A stretch of DNA of 64,000 nt from Alopecurus myosuroides. Lineage: Eukaryota; Streptophyta; Magnoliopsida; Poales; Poaceae. Where the stretch lies: positions 51,337,827-51,401,826 of the forward strand of contig CM054063.1 in the NCBI GenBank assembly GCA_028641055.1, in the 5' to 3' direction. The position numbers and the translations under genes are program-made. Below are positions 34,800 through 47,300 of the stretch, piece by piece. Below the pieces are notes generated by a model, which ran no database searches, was not told where the DNA came from, and saw only the letters and a list, made by a program, of their open reading frames with translations. Every line of letters starts with the position of its first letter. The stretch's first letter is position 1.

Positions 34800-35848
34800 C
34801 GCGGCTGCCACGCGTAAGGATGAAACGAAGCGGCGGCGTACGCTGTTTCGTGCCACGATCTTAACAAAAGATCGTGCGCATTTACTGCGCATTTCGCGTA
34901 AAAAACGGGAGCGACGTCTCGTTTCCCGGTCAAAAAGCTGACAAGGTGGGCCAATTTCTGCTGCCACTTCGTCACGTCCCATCGGGAGAAGAGGAGCACG
35001 CCTTGACGTCATGGCGTTCGTCATTCCGAAAGGAAATTTTTTGCGAATGGAATTTCAAACGCGAAATTATCTTCGCACGAATATCAATTCCTTCGGATAG
35101 AACACAATTTTCCATGAAAAAATTCATGAATCAAAGCCTCTTCGAACAAGAGAAACATGCCTTATACACGAAAACTCTTTCGTACAGGCACAATTTTCCA
35201 AAACATGAAAACTCTTTCATACGGAACTAACATTTCCAACACGAAACTTTTTCGTACGGAACTCATACCAATCTAATCGGGTAGAAAGAACCCACCTTAT
35301 GCGTGATATTTACACATCACAAGAACCTGGATTGTACAGCCGACTAGGCACATCCGGATGCCATATTCTTCGAATATGAAGGTAAGACCCAAAAAGATCT
35401 TTCTTTTGGGCCTGGAATCGCACTCGAAAGCTGCGTCCTCCGGCATAGTTCCGTGTCAACAACACGAAGAAAAATCCTAGCGGACGCGCCGGGTACCCTC
35501 TTAGGTTAAGTTCGACTCGATAAGTCCACAACGGCCCAGTCGTAACGATCACCTCATCGGGTTCGAGTCGGAGGTCTCGAATCTGTGTAGGCCAGGAGTG
35601 TTTTTGCCCTAGTCGCAATTAATTGGCCCTGATCTCTCGGGAGAGCCAAGCCACTGCGCCACATCCTTCTGCTAATATAGCCGCAAAAACTGGCACCAAT
35701 GCTGCTCGATACTCGAGTATTTTTATTCGCGAAACAGGGAACACACCCTTCGTAGGCAACAACTGTCGAGCTGAACTTCTAAGATGAGATCAAAGAAAAG
35801 GTCTGACCGTCTACCCGACTGAAAATAAATCCCAGTCGAGCATACGCT
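34800..35848. other. Tat region upstream of antisense promoter and before 3' LTR
   Basis: No coding region. At about 35075-35262 a degenerate 37-bp unit repeats about four times; core CGAAAACTCTTTCGTAC is itself imperfectly palindromic. These repeats lie upstream of the antisense TATA box and could be promoter elements. Confidence 0.45.
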
Positions 35849-35858
35849 CGGGGGCTAC
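35849..35858 (+). promoter_or_regulatory. Tat polypurine-type tract before 3' LTR
   Basis: CGGGGGCTAC abuts the 3' LTR. The same or nearly the same ten bases recur at 30574, 31255, 31576, 32761 and 32875 upstream. Confidence 0.65.
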
Positions 35859-36349
35859 TGACGAAGGCATGGATCCTGGGCCCTACGAGTAAGGACACCC
35901 CCTCTCACACCTTCTGATCAAGGCCCGACAGGAAGCGCCCTTGGAGTACTCTAGAAGGCCCATGAAAAGCCCACCCGCATCAACTTGCGGGCTAAGTTAG
36001 GGATTGTAACCGACTCAAGCTAGGGTTTGTATCCTCTCCGGGTTGGACTCGAGACCTGGCTATCTATATAAAGCCAGGAGAGCCCCAAAGGAGAGGACCA
36101 AGTATTACCGCACGACCACAAAAGCCTTGAAACTCGAGATCTACTCTCGATTCGAGCACCTGTAATCGATCTAATCGACTAATACAGATCAGCAGAAGGC
36201 AGGAGTAAGGGTTTTACCTCTTCGAGGGCCCCGAACCTGGGTAAATCTCGCCTCCCTGTCAAGCCGACGATTCCACCAGCGCCTATGACATCTCCTAGTC
36301 GAAACCCGATAGGGTCACCTGAGGGATTTGCGGAGCCAGAGCTTCGACA
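35859..36349 (+). repeat. Tat element 3' LTR
   Basis: 491 bp, TGACGAAGGC to CTTCGACA, followed by the target duplication CGGAG. I found no difference from the 5' copy. Confidence 0.96.
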
Positions 36350-36803
36350 CGGAGTCCAAAGGAGAGCCAGACAGGGGCCAGGTGAAAGAACATTTTGAGT
36401 TCCCCCTATGTTTGGTTTTGTGTGTTAGATAACAACATCGGTGATAACCTAACCTTGTGCCAAGTGTTACAGATGTTTAGGTTATTCCATCATGAAAGTA
36501 TTGTATGCAAATAGCAAAGAAGGGCAATTCTCTGTCTACCTGAAGAAATCAGCCCGGAGAGTCCGGTCTCCCTGGCCAGAGACTCCGGTGTGAAAACACC
36601 GGAGACTCCGATTTCATTTTGTAGAGAGTGTCTGCCCCTTGGTGATCTCTCACATATGGGGTCCCCGGAGTAAGGCCGGAGTATCCCCGAAGACTCTGGT
36701 CCCTCCTTGGTGCTTTTGATAAATACTTGCAGATGCCTCCCCCATAGTAAGCACGGAGACTCCGACCCTCTGCAAGCACTCGATGTAAAATCTTACAGAT
36801 ACC
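36350..36803 (+). mobile_element. LTR fragment A, right part, with CCGGAGACTCCGG-type motif cluster
   Basis: Continues fragment A directly after the Tat target duplication (GACGGAG joined to TCCAAAGG). From about 36551 to 36770 there are five or six imperfect copies of a palindromic GGAGACTCCG motif. No reading frame is convincing. It ends at 36803, where element B starts; ATACC (36799-36803) would be B's left target duplication. Confidence 0.5.
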
Positions 36804-38218
36804 TGATACGTCATAAACGTATCCTTAATTTCTGATGTTCCATGTTGTTTTCATGCCATATGCTACATGTTTTCCTTACACTTTATGTCATTTTTATCAA
36901 TTTTCTAGGATTAACCTATTAACAAGATGCCATAGAGTCAGTTCCTGTTTTCTGCTGTTTTTAGTTTCAGAAAAGTTGTTCTGGAAATATTCTCGGAATT
37001 GGAAAATTCGAAGCCCAGAAGTCTTAGAATCCTCAGAGGGTCCACGGAGTCCCGAAGAGACCCGGAGGGGGCCACAGGGTGGCCACACCATAGGGTGGCG
37101 CGGGTCCCCCCCGGCCGCGCCACCCGGTGGTGTGGGCCCCCTGGCCACCCACCGACATCGCCCTTTCGTCTATATATGCCCCCCGATGCATAAACCCTAA
37201 AGGAATCAGCCTTTTCCACGAAAAAGTTCCGTAGCTCCGCCGCTGCCACCGACAAGTTTTGGGGGACAGAAATCTCTGTTCCGGCACACTATCGAGACGG
37301 GGAAGTGCCCCCAGATCCATCTCCATCGACTCCACCGCCATCTTCATCGTTGTTGTTGTCTCCTATGATGAGGAGGGAGTAGTTCTCTCCCGGGGCTGAG
37401 GGCTCTACCAGTAGCTATGTGTTTCATCTCTCTCTCTCCCATGGTGTGATCTTTATGTGATCGCGAGCTTTGTGATCTAGTTGAATAAGTAGATGTTATT
37501 CTTCATCTGTTATGCTACTCAAGTGGTTTTGTTATGAGATCTCCGTAAACACTTTGATCATGGTGTAAAGGTGACAGTGTGTGCACCGTGTGGTTTAGCA
37601 TGATATTTATATCTTGTGTTGGATGACCCTATGAAATTGTGGTGTTTGTCTAGTACCTTCTAGGGCACTCATATTGACAGCGTGGGGTTAACTAGACATG
37701 GGAATGAGACTTTGAGGAGTGATGTTACAGCCCTACGCAATTAATTGGTGTTTGTTGTCCAACCGGAGAGTGGTTCGGAGTAGCATAGTGAAGAGGATAT
37801 TTATGCATTCAATTATTTTATCATTGTTGAGAGCACTAGTGAAAGTAGGATCCCTAGGCCTTGTTTCTAAGCATTGAAACACCGTTTACAATCAGTTCTG
37901 CTACATGTTTGCTTGCTGCCATTTTTATTTCAGATTGCTATTATCACTTATAAACATCCATATTACTTGTATTTCACTCTCTCTTCGCTGAACTAGTGCA
38001 CCTATACAACTGACAATTGTATTAGGTGTGTTGGGGATACAAGAGAATTCTTGTATCGTAATTGCAGGGTTGCTTGAGAGGGATACTTTTGACCTCTTCC
38101 TCCCTGATTTCCATAAAACTTGGGTAATCCGCTTAAGGGAAATTTGTTGCTGTTCTACAAACCTCTACACTTAGAGGCCCAACATTGTCTACAAGAATAG
38201 AAGCGTGCGTAGACATCA
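36804..38218 (+). repeat. Element B 5' LTR (1,415 bp)
   Basis: Starts TGATACGTCATAAACGTATC and ends GTAGACATCA, with the PBS 10 bases further on. Contains a TATATAT box near 37171-37178 followed by a GC-rich leader. Short frames within it are not coding. Confidence 0.85.
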
Positions 38219-38228
38219 AGCTCTTTTC

Positions 38229-38246
38229 TAGCGCCGTTGCCCGGGG
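38229..38246 (+). promoter_or_regulatory. Element B primer-binding site
   Basis: TAGCGCCGTTGCCCGGGG matches the plant tRNA-Asp complement (TGGCGCCGTTGCCGGGGA) with a G-to-A at position 2 and one extra C. Confidence 0.75.
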
Positions 38247-38358
38247 GGTAAGGTAGAAGGTACTCACATCCTCGGGTGTGAGTGCTCGAAGTTATTTCCT
38301 TTAGATTCTGCAATTATATCTTTTTGTTTCTTGTTTTTATTTTCACTGGTTAGGCTTA

Positions 38359-38991
38359 ATGGAAAACAACAAAAATATGAGGGAACTTTATAATCTTTAT
38401 CTTGAGTTAGGACATGAAGTGTTTGAAGAGAAAATTAAAAGACCTATGGAACTTTATTTGCATGCTAGTAGCAATGTTATCAGTATAAATTCCTTGAACA
38501 TCATTATTTCTAATGCTATGGAAAAGTCTAAGCTTGGGGAAGCTGGTTTTGATGAATATGATATTTTTAGTCCCCCAAGTTTTGAGGATGAAATTTTATT
38601 TGATGATACTTTGCCTCCAATATATGATGATTATAATGATTGTGTTATTGTAGTTCCACCTACTATTGAGGATAAAATTTATTGTGATTATAATATGTCT
38701 CCTATATTTGATGATTCTGGTGATGAGAATGATAATGATAGCTATTTTGTTGAATTTTCTCCCACTGCTATTAATAAGAATGACTATGCTTATGTGGAGA
38801 GTATTAATTCTTTTATGCGTGTGGCTCATGATAAGAATGTTTCTTGTGATAGTTATATTGTTAATTTTATTCATGATGCTACTGAAAGTAATTATGAGAG
38901 AGGGAAACATAGTCTTATGCACCTCAAAAATATCAAGTTTCCCCTCTTTATGTTGAAAATTTTGAAGTTGCACTTAATTTATCTTCCCATG
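38359..38991 (+). pseudogene. Element B internal ORF (unknown protein), interrupted by insertion
   Basis: Reads from ATG 38359 (MENNKNMRELYNLYLEL) for 211 codons to the insertion point at 38992. Beyond the insertion the frame would resume at 48677 for only about 20 codons before a stop, so the original protein was about 230 residues. It is rich in Asp, Asn and Ile (IFSPPSFEDEILFDD, PPIYDDYND). I do not recognise a domain. AT-rich codon use resembles the neighbouring Athila-like gag. Similar ORFs occur in cereal retroelements, from memory; function unknown. Confidence 0.55.
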
Positions 38992-41900
38992 TGTCGCACC
39001 CTGATTTCTAGGGAATACTCACCGTACGAACTGGATAGCAGATGCTTGGATTATGGGGCATAACTGCTCCCACGTCCCAGCTTCCTGGTAGGCCTGCGCT
39101 TATGCGCGACAACACAAGCCCTGCTATTCCATCGTCGATGTAAACTATCCACTAGAGATCAAAGGCACTTCCGTCGACGTACTTCAAACCATACACACAT
39201 GGTACGTCAACGGCGTTTAACAAGTGATATCACAACAGATCTCTACGACACAAAAGATTGAAATAAGTTGCAAATGGCTCTCATTAGAGCAGAGATAGCA
39301 AATACAATCATTCAGAGGGCACATGCCCCAACAATACATCATTACAATACAGCGGAAGCATTCAACATGTCTGAGTACAGACAAGAACCAAATAGGCCTA
39401 AGAGGCCGGAAACAAACAGACGGAGCCCATCCACGAAGTCTCGGATCCTGCCCGGGTCCGCTATCTACTCGTCAGCAGTCTCGTCCAACTTCACGTAGTT
39501 GCCACCATGTAGATCCTCGGAAACGTCGTCTGCGTAAACCACAGCCCCAAAGGGGTCAGTACATAGACGTACTGGCAAGCAAGACTCACAGTTCACCAAA
39601 GTGTAACCCGTCAACACCAAGCACAGATGCCTTGGGTTCAACGGAAGAAAGGGGATATGAAAGATGCTGCAACTGGCTGCTCTAAACAACTATAGAAACA
39701 TACTACAACTGCCGGCTATCAGAAAGGAGATAAGATCGAGGATTGTAACCAACTGAAAGATAACTTCAAACAAACCCATCCTGGATCTCGCCCCTTATCC
39801 AAAGAAGCAATCCGAGGATAACTCACACAGTTGAAATAATGATGGTTCAAATTATTGTGACAATAAGCCTATTACTAGTCAAGTTATTAATCATGGGGTG
39901 TGACATGTTTGATCATTATGTTTAAGTTGTCCTGAGTACTTGTTAGCCAGTACTTTCACCAAGTAATCCATAACCGCGGAAAACACGGCTTCTCGAGAAG
40001 ATTATCCCTGCAGGGTTGCACCAATTTGGCCGTACACTCAAGAATAACCCGCCAGATGGGAATCAAACCCACCAAGCGGGGTACTCTACACAACCAACCA
40101 TTCCTCGCATCAAGCCCAAAGCACCTTGGGCGCACGGCTAATCGAGCCCAGAAGAAAATGGACCCTCATAGCACTCTAAGAACGTGTCCCCCTATATGCC
40201 GACTACGAAAGTTCCACCCTGGCCTGGGCTCGCAAAAACATGCATGCGGCAAATGGAAAACACGAACTAAATGAGGCGATTTGGACGAGATGCGAATCAG
40301 GTCAAGTTGAGGGGGGCGCCCATACTCGCTTCCCAAATGCGGGTAGTGCGCTCATCATGGATCAGTAGACAAGACCCTTTTCCTATTAGGGTCGACACTA
40401 GCAGGCTTCAAAACCTCTCATGGGCCTCCTGCCGGTGCCTTATCATCAAATTTATTATTAATAGTAACATTAGCATGATTGATTGATTAAACAACGAGCC
40501 CCCAGAACATAATGGAATAGTAACTGAAAGTAACGGGTAACAGACTCGAGCAAAAGCAACCTAAGCATGCTAGTAAGACACGGGCTCAAACAATGGTTAT
40601 AGGTATGGAGGTGAGGCAATATCAGGGTTAGAGGATACATGTGATGGGTTCGTAACAGAAACAACTACTACTAAGGCTAGCAGAAAAGAACAACGGAAAG
40701 TATCGGTAATCAATGTTGAAAGGAACACGGTGGTTCATGTGAGTGATAACTTGCCTGCAAAACCCAGTAGCCTGGTACTGAGCTAAATCCTTAGAAGGGG
40801 TGTCGTAAGAATCGTCGGTCTCAACGTCGTCGTGTATCCGGGAAGAAGCAAACAAACAAGGCAGAAAGATAAACAATCATTACATGGCATAGTGCTCAAT
40901 CAAATATGATGCATGACAAGTTTAATAGTTGCATCCAATAACTAGTTGACAAGGTAGAACAATTTAAATGGATCCATGTGCAAAGTTGCACATGGAAGGA
41001 TCCATTGAAAGTAATTAGAAGCAATGAATCAACATTAGTTATTAGTTGAGAGTTGTTAGCATGATGCATGCATGATGATGATAACAAGATAACAACAATT
41101 TAGATGAAAATAGAAAGATAGTTAACCAATTAAGAAATCATTTATTAGTTTGGAAAATTGGTTACTTAAACATGTCACACAAGTAAAGGTTGTTATTATC
41201 AAGTTAAAGCATTCAAAACAAGTTACAAATTTTATATTTGGAAAGGTTATCAATTTTTAGTTGGATTACATGTTTCACAATTTGAATTTGAACTTGGGAT
41301 TATTTAATTATGAATTAAACAATATTAAACAATTTTTAATTGAATTAAACAAGAATTAAATGGTTTAGGCAGTTTAAATTATTCAAACCAGAAAACAAAA
41401 TTTATATTTGAATAGAGCATTCAAAAAGGTGTGAAAAACATATTTTATTTGACTTATTTGGAAAAGGTATGAATTAGTTATGAATTATTGCAAATTACAT
41501 TTGAATTATTCAAATTTGAATTTTAAATGTATTTTGAAAACTCAAAACAGAACACAATTAAGTTATTTGGAAAGATTGTTAAATTTTGAACAGAAAACAT
41601 ATAAAGTTTTTGTTTATTGGGTTTATGGATTTAAAGTTATTGAATTTTTAAGTTAGGTGGTTATTCTGCCAATTTAAAAGAAAAACAGAAATTAAAATGG
41701 ATTTGTTTGTTTAATACTTTGTTACCGTGCTGGAACGTACCCACAGGCACTGACCTGTGGGCCACTGCCACGCAGGCGCTGGCGTGGCAGCTGCGCTGGC
41801 CTACAGGGCCTATGACGGGTGGGCCAGCCACTCTGCGCGCGGATAAAAGGAATAAAAGGGGAGGCAAAGCCTCCCCTGGGGCTCGAACCCGCGTCTACCG

Positions 41901-43334
41901 TGCGCGCGCTGTGGTGCCCAGCCACTGGGCTACGAATCGTTTGGTGACAGAACAGGGGGCAGTGGGGGGTTAACCTTCAGATAGCGTTAACTGAACTTTA
42001 AAGTTCAGTTTCTGCAACTCGACAGGGACGGAGCCTGCCGGCGGCGCTCTGCTTGCGGTGGCCGTGGTGGCTCGCTGCGGTTGCGTGGTGCGTGCAGTGG
42101 GCGTTGGCTCGCGTTTGTTAGCAGAGAGGAGGGCGAGGGAAGGAAGCGGAGGGAGCTCACCGTGGTTCTGCTGTCGAGGCGCTGTCGACAGGGACGAGGG
42201 CGACGGTGGCCGGCGACGCCGCGGCCACCACACCGTCTCCCAGCAAGCGGCGAAGAGGCGGGGCAGTAGCTGGAGCATCCGCGAGTCCATTCCCGTCGTC
42301 AGAGGCCCCTCGAGGTGGACGTGGTGACGGCAATGAGGAGGCAGAGGTGGGCGTCGCGGTGGTTTTCAGGTGCAGGGAGAAAACAGAGGGGCAGGGTTCA
42401 GAGAGGGAGAGGAGATGGGAGAGACGGCGGCGTTGGAGGGGAGCTAGGGTGGTTAGGGTTGCCGGAAGGGGGCTAGGGCTTGTTTTATCGTGGTGGTGAG
42501 CTTGTACGGCGCACATCCAGGGGGGGGGTGGAGGAGATCGATGGCTCTGCTGCGATCGTACAGGGTGACGTCGACAAGAGGTTGAAGAAAGGACAGGGAA
42601 TGGGTACTGGGCTGGGTTAGGTGGGCTGTGCTGCTTGGGCCCTTAGCTGCTGCTGCTCTCCTCTTTATTTTTATTTGGTTCCTTTTATTTTATTTTATTT
42701 TTGTAGCTTTGCTTTTAGGAAGAAAATGTTAAGGTTTTTATTTAAGAAAAATTCCAGAAAATTAGGTTAGGATAGTTAGGCAATTAGAAAACATATTCCA
42801 ACTTTGGATTTCAAAAATTAAGTTTTAAAATGAAAGTTTGTATTTGAAACCAATTTAGGGGAAATTCAAGATTAATGAATCATTAAGGAAAACATGTATT
42901 TGAATAGGGTCTTCTTTAGGGTTTAAAAGGAATTTAATGAATTCAAATTAGTGGTGCATTTCATTGATTCAAAAGAGTAAAGATTTTGAGGATTGGTTTG
43001 AATTTGAGCAAATGATTTAGAGTAATTGCTTGGATTAATTGATTGGTAAATTGGTTTGATTAAAGCAACAAATTGAGAAGTGAAAAACAAAGAATAAAAG
43101 GGGTGTTTTTATTTGTTATTCTGGTTCCAAAAGTTGTAACAGAACAAGTATGAAAATAACCATTTGAATTTGTTTGAGTTTGAATTATGAAAACAAGATA
43201 AAACAGATGCAAAACAAATATTAACAATGCAAACAATAATAAAACAATGCAATGAAATGATGACATGATGCATTGCTTGAAATAACACAAAGAATCAAAC
43301 ATTCTAGGGGTATTTTCATACTTGGGATGTTACA
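38992..43334 (-). repeat. LARD-like element LTR, left copy (3' LTR on minus)
   Basis: 4,343 bp. On minus it runs TGTAACATCC to GGGTGCGACA. AT-rich outer parts flank a GC-rich core (about 41720-42680). Short frames repeated in both copies are not supported as genes. Confidence 0.93.
41878..41932 (-). other. tRNA-like segment with Pol III A and B boxes in LTR (left copy)
   Basis: On minus, TAGCCCAGTGG (A-box-like, 41932-41922) is followed about 32 bases later by GGTTCGAGCCCC (B-box-like, 41889-41878), the spacing of a tRNA gene. A GGGGAGGC/GCCTCCCC hairpin follows. I could not fold a clean full cloverleaf, so it is called tRNA-like, not a tRNA. Confidence 0.5.
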
Positions 43335-43352
43335 AAACGCCCCCCCTTGAAG
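43335..43352 (-). promoter_or_regulatory. Polypurine tract of LARD-like element
   Basis: On minus, CAAGGGGGGGCGTTT lies directly before TGTAACATCC of the 3' LTR. Confidence 0.7.
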
Positions 43353-43442
43353 GAATCGCGCCCCGAGATTCCTACTGAGAAAAGAAAAGGTCCGGAAACT
43401 TCTTGGGTAGACGTCAGGGAATTTGGAAACCACCGGAACATT

Positions 43443-43856
43443 TCAAGTAAAGGGGAGATGTTTTGCACCAAGGGTGTATAGCTGGATAGAACTTGATTCA
43501 TTTGGAGAATAGATTATCTGGCTAGAATGGTGGAACAGAGTTATTGACATCAATGCAACACCAAGAATAATCATCAATGTCAGAATCATCAACATGAGAG
43601 TAACGAGGAATATGTGGCCTCCCATTTGAATTGGATTGTTCTTACTTATCTTGGAAGTCAACATTTGTGATCCCGGGGAGTGAACAGAGTTTTGATTGCT
43701 TAGTTGAACCAGAATTGGGTTGTATGTTGTGGAAAAGATTGTTGACACAAAGGAATGTGATGCTCCGGTATCAAATAGCACCTTAGCTGGACAAGAGTTT
43801 ACGAGGAAGTTTTGATTAGACGCCGGTAGAAGATTTGAAGTGGAAAACAACAACAA
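43443..43856 (-). pseudogene. Gypsy aspartic-protease remnant in LARD core
   Basis: Minus-strand frame with FDTGASHSFVS, the aspartic-protease motif of gypsy/chromovirus polyproteins, preceded by a short Leu/Asn-rich stretch. The expected continuation into the rest of protease and RT is absent; after about 60 codons the sequence no longer resembles pol. This is what is left after loss of nearly all coding DNA. Confidence 0.7.
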
Positions 43857-44314
43857 GATTTCAACGGACGAAAAGGATGTTGAGAAGAACAGGATATCAA
43901 CATCGGGGAAAACGAGAACAAAACTCCTGAGGTACTATGGAAAACCCATCCGGGCTTCTAAAGGATCAATATCTACTGCTTAAGGAATAGAGGATCCGCT
44001 TCCGGGGCTTACACGCCTCCGTTCTCAATCATGAGTAGGCAACATGATAAATCATGTCACAACCACCTCCATTCCTATGGTCTAGTAGATATAACCATCC
44101 TAGAGAAACCAGAATTCGTGAAATCCTAACTTGAAAGTTTAGATGAGAAGGGAAAAATCAACGTTACACTTCCTTACCAGAAAAAGGGAGGGTGGGTGGG
44201 GAAAGAAGAAAAAGAACAGAATTCCTACTCTCACGTTTCATTTTTCCTATATAGCTACAAAATAGTTTCTAGACTCAACTGCGACCAGTAAAAAGGGATC
44301 CTACAGGCAGACAG

Positions 44315-44326
44315 GCTCTGATACCA
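44315..44326 (-). promoter_or_regulatory. LARD-like element primer-binding site (tRNA-iMet)
   Basis: On minus, TGGTATCAGAGC starts two bases after the end of the 5' LTR (44329). This is the standard initiator-Met tRNA complement and fixes the element's orientation as minus. Confidence 0.93.
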
Positions 44327-44328
44327 TT

Positions 44329-47300
44329 TGTCGCACCCTGATTTCTAGGGAATACTCACCGTACGAACTGGATAGCAGATGCTTGGATTATGGGGCATAA
44401 CTGCTCCCACGTCCCAGCTTCCTGGTAGGCCTGCGCTTATGCGCGACAACACAAGCCCTGCTATTCCATCGTCGATGTAAACTATCCACTAGAGATCAAA
44501 GGCACTTCCGTCGACGTACTTCAAACCATACACACATGGTACGTCAACGGCGTTTAACAAGTGATATCACAACAGATCTCTACGACACAAAAGATTGAAA
44601 TAAGTTGCAAATGGCTCTCATTAGAGCAGAGATAGCAAATACAATCATTCAGAGGGCACATGCCCCAACAATACATCATTACAATACAGCGGAAGCATTC
44701 AACATGTCTGAGTACAGACAAGAACCAAATAGGCCTAAGAGGCCGGAAACAAACAGACGGAGCCCATCCACGAAGTCTCGGATCCTGCCCGGGTCCGCTA
44801 TCTACTCGTCAGCAGTCTCGTCCAACTTCACGTAGTTGCCACCATGTAGATCCTCGGAAACGTCGTCTGCGTAAACCACAGCCCCAAAGGGGTCAGTACA
44901 TAGACGTACTGGCAAGCAAGACTCACAGTTCACCAAAGTGTAACCCGTCAACACCAAGCACAGATGCCTTGGGTTCAACGGAAGAAAGGGGATATGAAAG
45001 ATGCTGCAACTGGCTGCTCTAAACAACTATAGAAACATACTACAACTGCCGGCTATCAGAAAGGAGATAAGATCGAGGATTGTAACCAACTGAAAGATAA
45101 CTTCAAACAAACCCATCCTGGATCTCGCCCCTTATCCAAAGAAGCAATCCGAGGATAACTCACACAGTTGAAATAATGATGGTTCAAATTATTGTGACAA
45201 TAAGCCTATTACTAGTCAAGTTATTAATCATGGGGTGTGACATGTTTGATCATTATGTTTAAGTTGTCCTGAGTACTTGTTAGCCAGTACTTTCACCAAG
45301 TAATCCATAACCGCGGAAAACACGGCTTCTCGAGAAGATTATCCCTGCAGGGTTGCACCAATTTGGCCGTACACTCAAGAATAACCCGCCAGATGGGAAT
45401 CAAACCCACCAAGCGGGGTACTCTACACAACCAACCATTCCTCGCATCAAGCCCAAAGCACCTTGGGCGCACGGCTAATCGAGCCCAGAAGAAAATGGAC
45501 CCTCATAGCACTCTAAGAACGTGTCCCCCTATATGCCGACTACGAAAGTTCCACCCTGGCCTGGGCTCGCAAAAACATGCATGCGGCAAATGGAAAACAC
45601 GAACTAAATGAGGCGATTTGGACGAGATGCGAATCAGGTCAAGTTGAGGGGGGCGCCCATACTCGCTTCCCAAATGCGGGTAGTGCGCTCATCATGGATC
45701 AGTAGACAAGACCCTTTTCCTATTAGGGTCGACACTAGCAGGCTTCAAAACCTCTCATGGGCCTCCTGCCGGTGCCTTATCATCAAATTTATTATTAATA
45801 GTAACATTAGCATGATTGATTGATTAAACAACGAGCCCCCAGAACATAATGGAATAGTAACTGAAAGTAACGGGTAACAGACTCGAGCAAAAGCAACCTA
45901 AGCATGCTAGTAAGACACGGGCTCAAACAATGGTTATAGGTATGGAGGTGAGGCAATATCAGGGTTAGAGGATACATGTGATGGGTTCGTAACAGAAACA
46001 ACTACTACTAAGGCTAGCAGAAAAGAACAACGGAAAGTATCGGTAATCAATGTTGAAAGGAACACGGTGGTTCATGTGAGTGATAACTTGCCTGCAAAAC
46101 CCAGTAGCCTGGTACTGAGCTAAATCCTTAGAAGGGGTGTCGTAAGAATCGTCGGTCTCAACGTCGTCGTGTATCCGGGAAGAAGCAAACAAACAAGGCA
46201 GAAAGATAAACAATCATTACATGGCATAGTGCTCAATCAAATATGATGCATGACAAGTTTAATAGTTGCATCCAATAACTAGTTGACAAGGTAGAACAAT
46301 TTAAATGGATCCATGTGCAAAGTTGCACATGGAAGGATCCATTGAAAGTAATTAGAAGCAATGAATCAACATTAGTTATTAGTTGAGAGTTGTTAGCATG
46401 ATGCATGCATGATGATGATAACAAGATAACAACAATTTAGATGAAAATAGAAAGATAGTTAACCAATTAAGAAATCATTTATTAGTTTGGAAAATTGGTT
46501 ACTTAAACATGTCACACAAGTAAAGGTTGTTATTATCAAGTTAAAGCATTCAAAACAAGTTACAAATTTTATATTTGGAAAGGTTATCAATTTTTAGTTG
46601 GATTACATGTTTCACAATTTGAATTTGAACTTGGGATTATTTAATTATGAATTAAACAATATTAAACAATTTTTAATTGAATTAAACAAGAATTAAATGG
46701 TTTAGGCAGTTTAAATTATTCAAACCAGAAAACAAAATTTATATTTGAATAGAGCATTCAAAAAGGTGTGAAAAACATATTTTATTTGACTTATTTGGAA
46801 AAGGTATGAATTAGTTATGAATTATTGCAAATTACATTTGAATTATTCAAATTTGAATTTTAAATGTATTTTGAAAACTCAAAACAGAACACAATTAAGT
46901 TATTTGGAAAGATTGTTAAATTTTGAACAGAAAACATATAAAGTTTTTGTTTATTGGGTTTATGGATTTAAAGTTATTGAATTTTTAAGTTAGGTGGTTA
47001 TTCTGCCAATTTAAAAGAAAAACAGAAATTAAAATGGATTTGTTTGTTTAATACTTTGTTACCGTGCTGGAACGTACCCACAGGCACTGACCTGTGGGCC
47101 ACTGCCACGCAGGCGCTGGCGTGGCAGCTGCGCTGGCCTACAGGGCCTATGACGGGTGGGCCAGCCACTCTGCGCGCGGATAAAAGGAATAAAAGGGGAG
47201 GCAAAGCCTCCCCTGGGGCTCGAACCCGCGTCTACCGTGCGCGCGCTGTGGTGCCCAGCCACTGGGCTACGAATCGTTTGGTGACAGAACAGGGGGCAGT

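Larger units (their letters stand above)
23562..36349 (+). mobile_element. Complete Tat-lineage Ty3/gypsy retrotransposon, 12,788 bp
   Basis: Bounded by two 491-bp LTRs that look identical base for base and by a perfect 5-bp target duplication CGGAG (23557-23561 and 36350-36354). Order: LTR, PBS, gag-protease, TAG, RT-RNase H-second RNase H-integrase, then a 5.4-kb region with a spliced antisense gene, PPT, LTR. Dual RNase H and an antisense extra gene are hallmarks of the plant Tat (RIRE2/Retand/Ogre) group. The identical LTRs make it the youngest or among the youngest insertions here. It sits inside LTR fragment A. Confidence 0.95.

Noticed and set aside
41878..41932. Genuine tRNA gene
   Set aside because: A/B boxes fit, but acceptor and anticodon stems could not be folded convincingly, so only tRNA-like is claimed.
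42058..42516. Overlapping GC-rich frames in the LARD LTR core on both strands
   Set aside because: Open on both strands, repeated in both LTRs, low-complexity; more likely GC-rich leader than genes.
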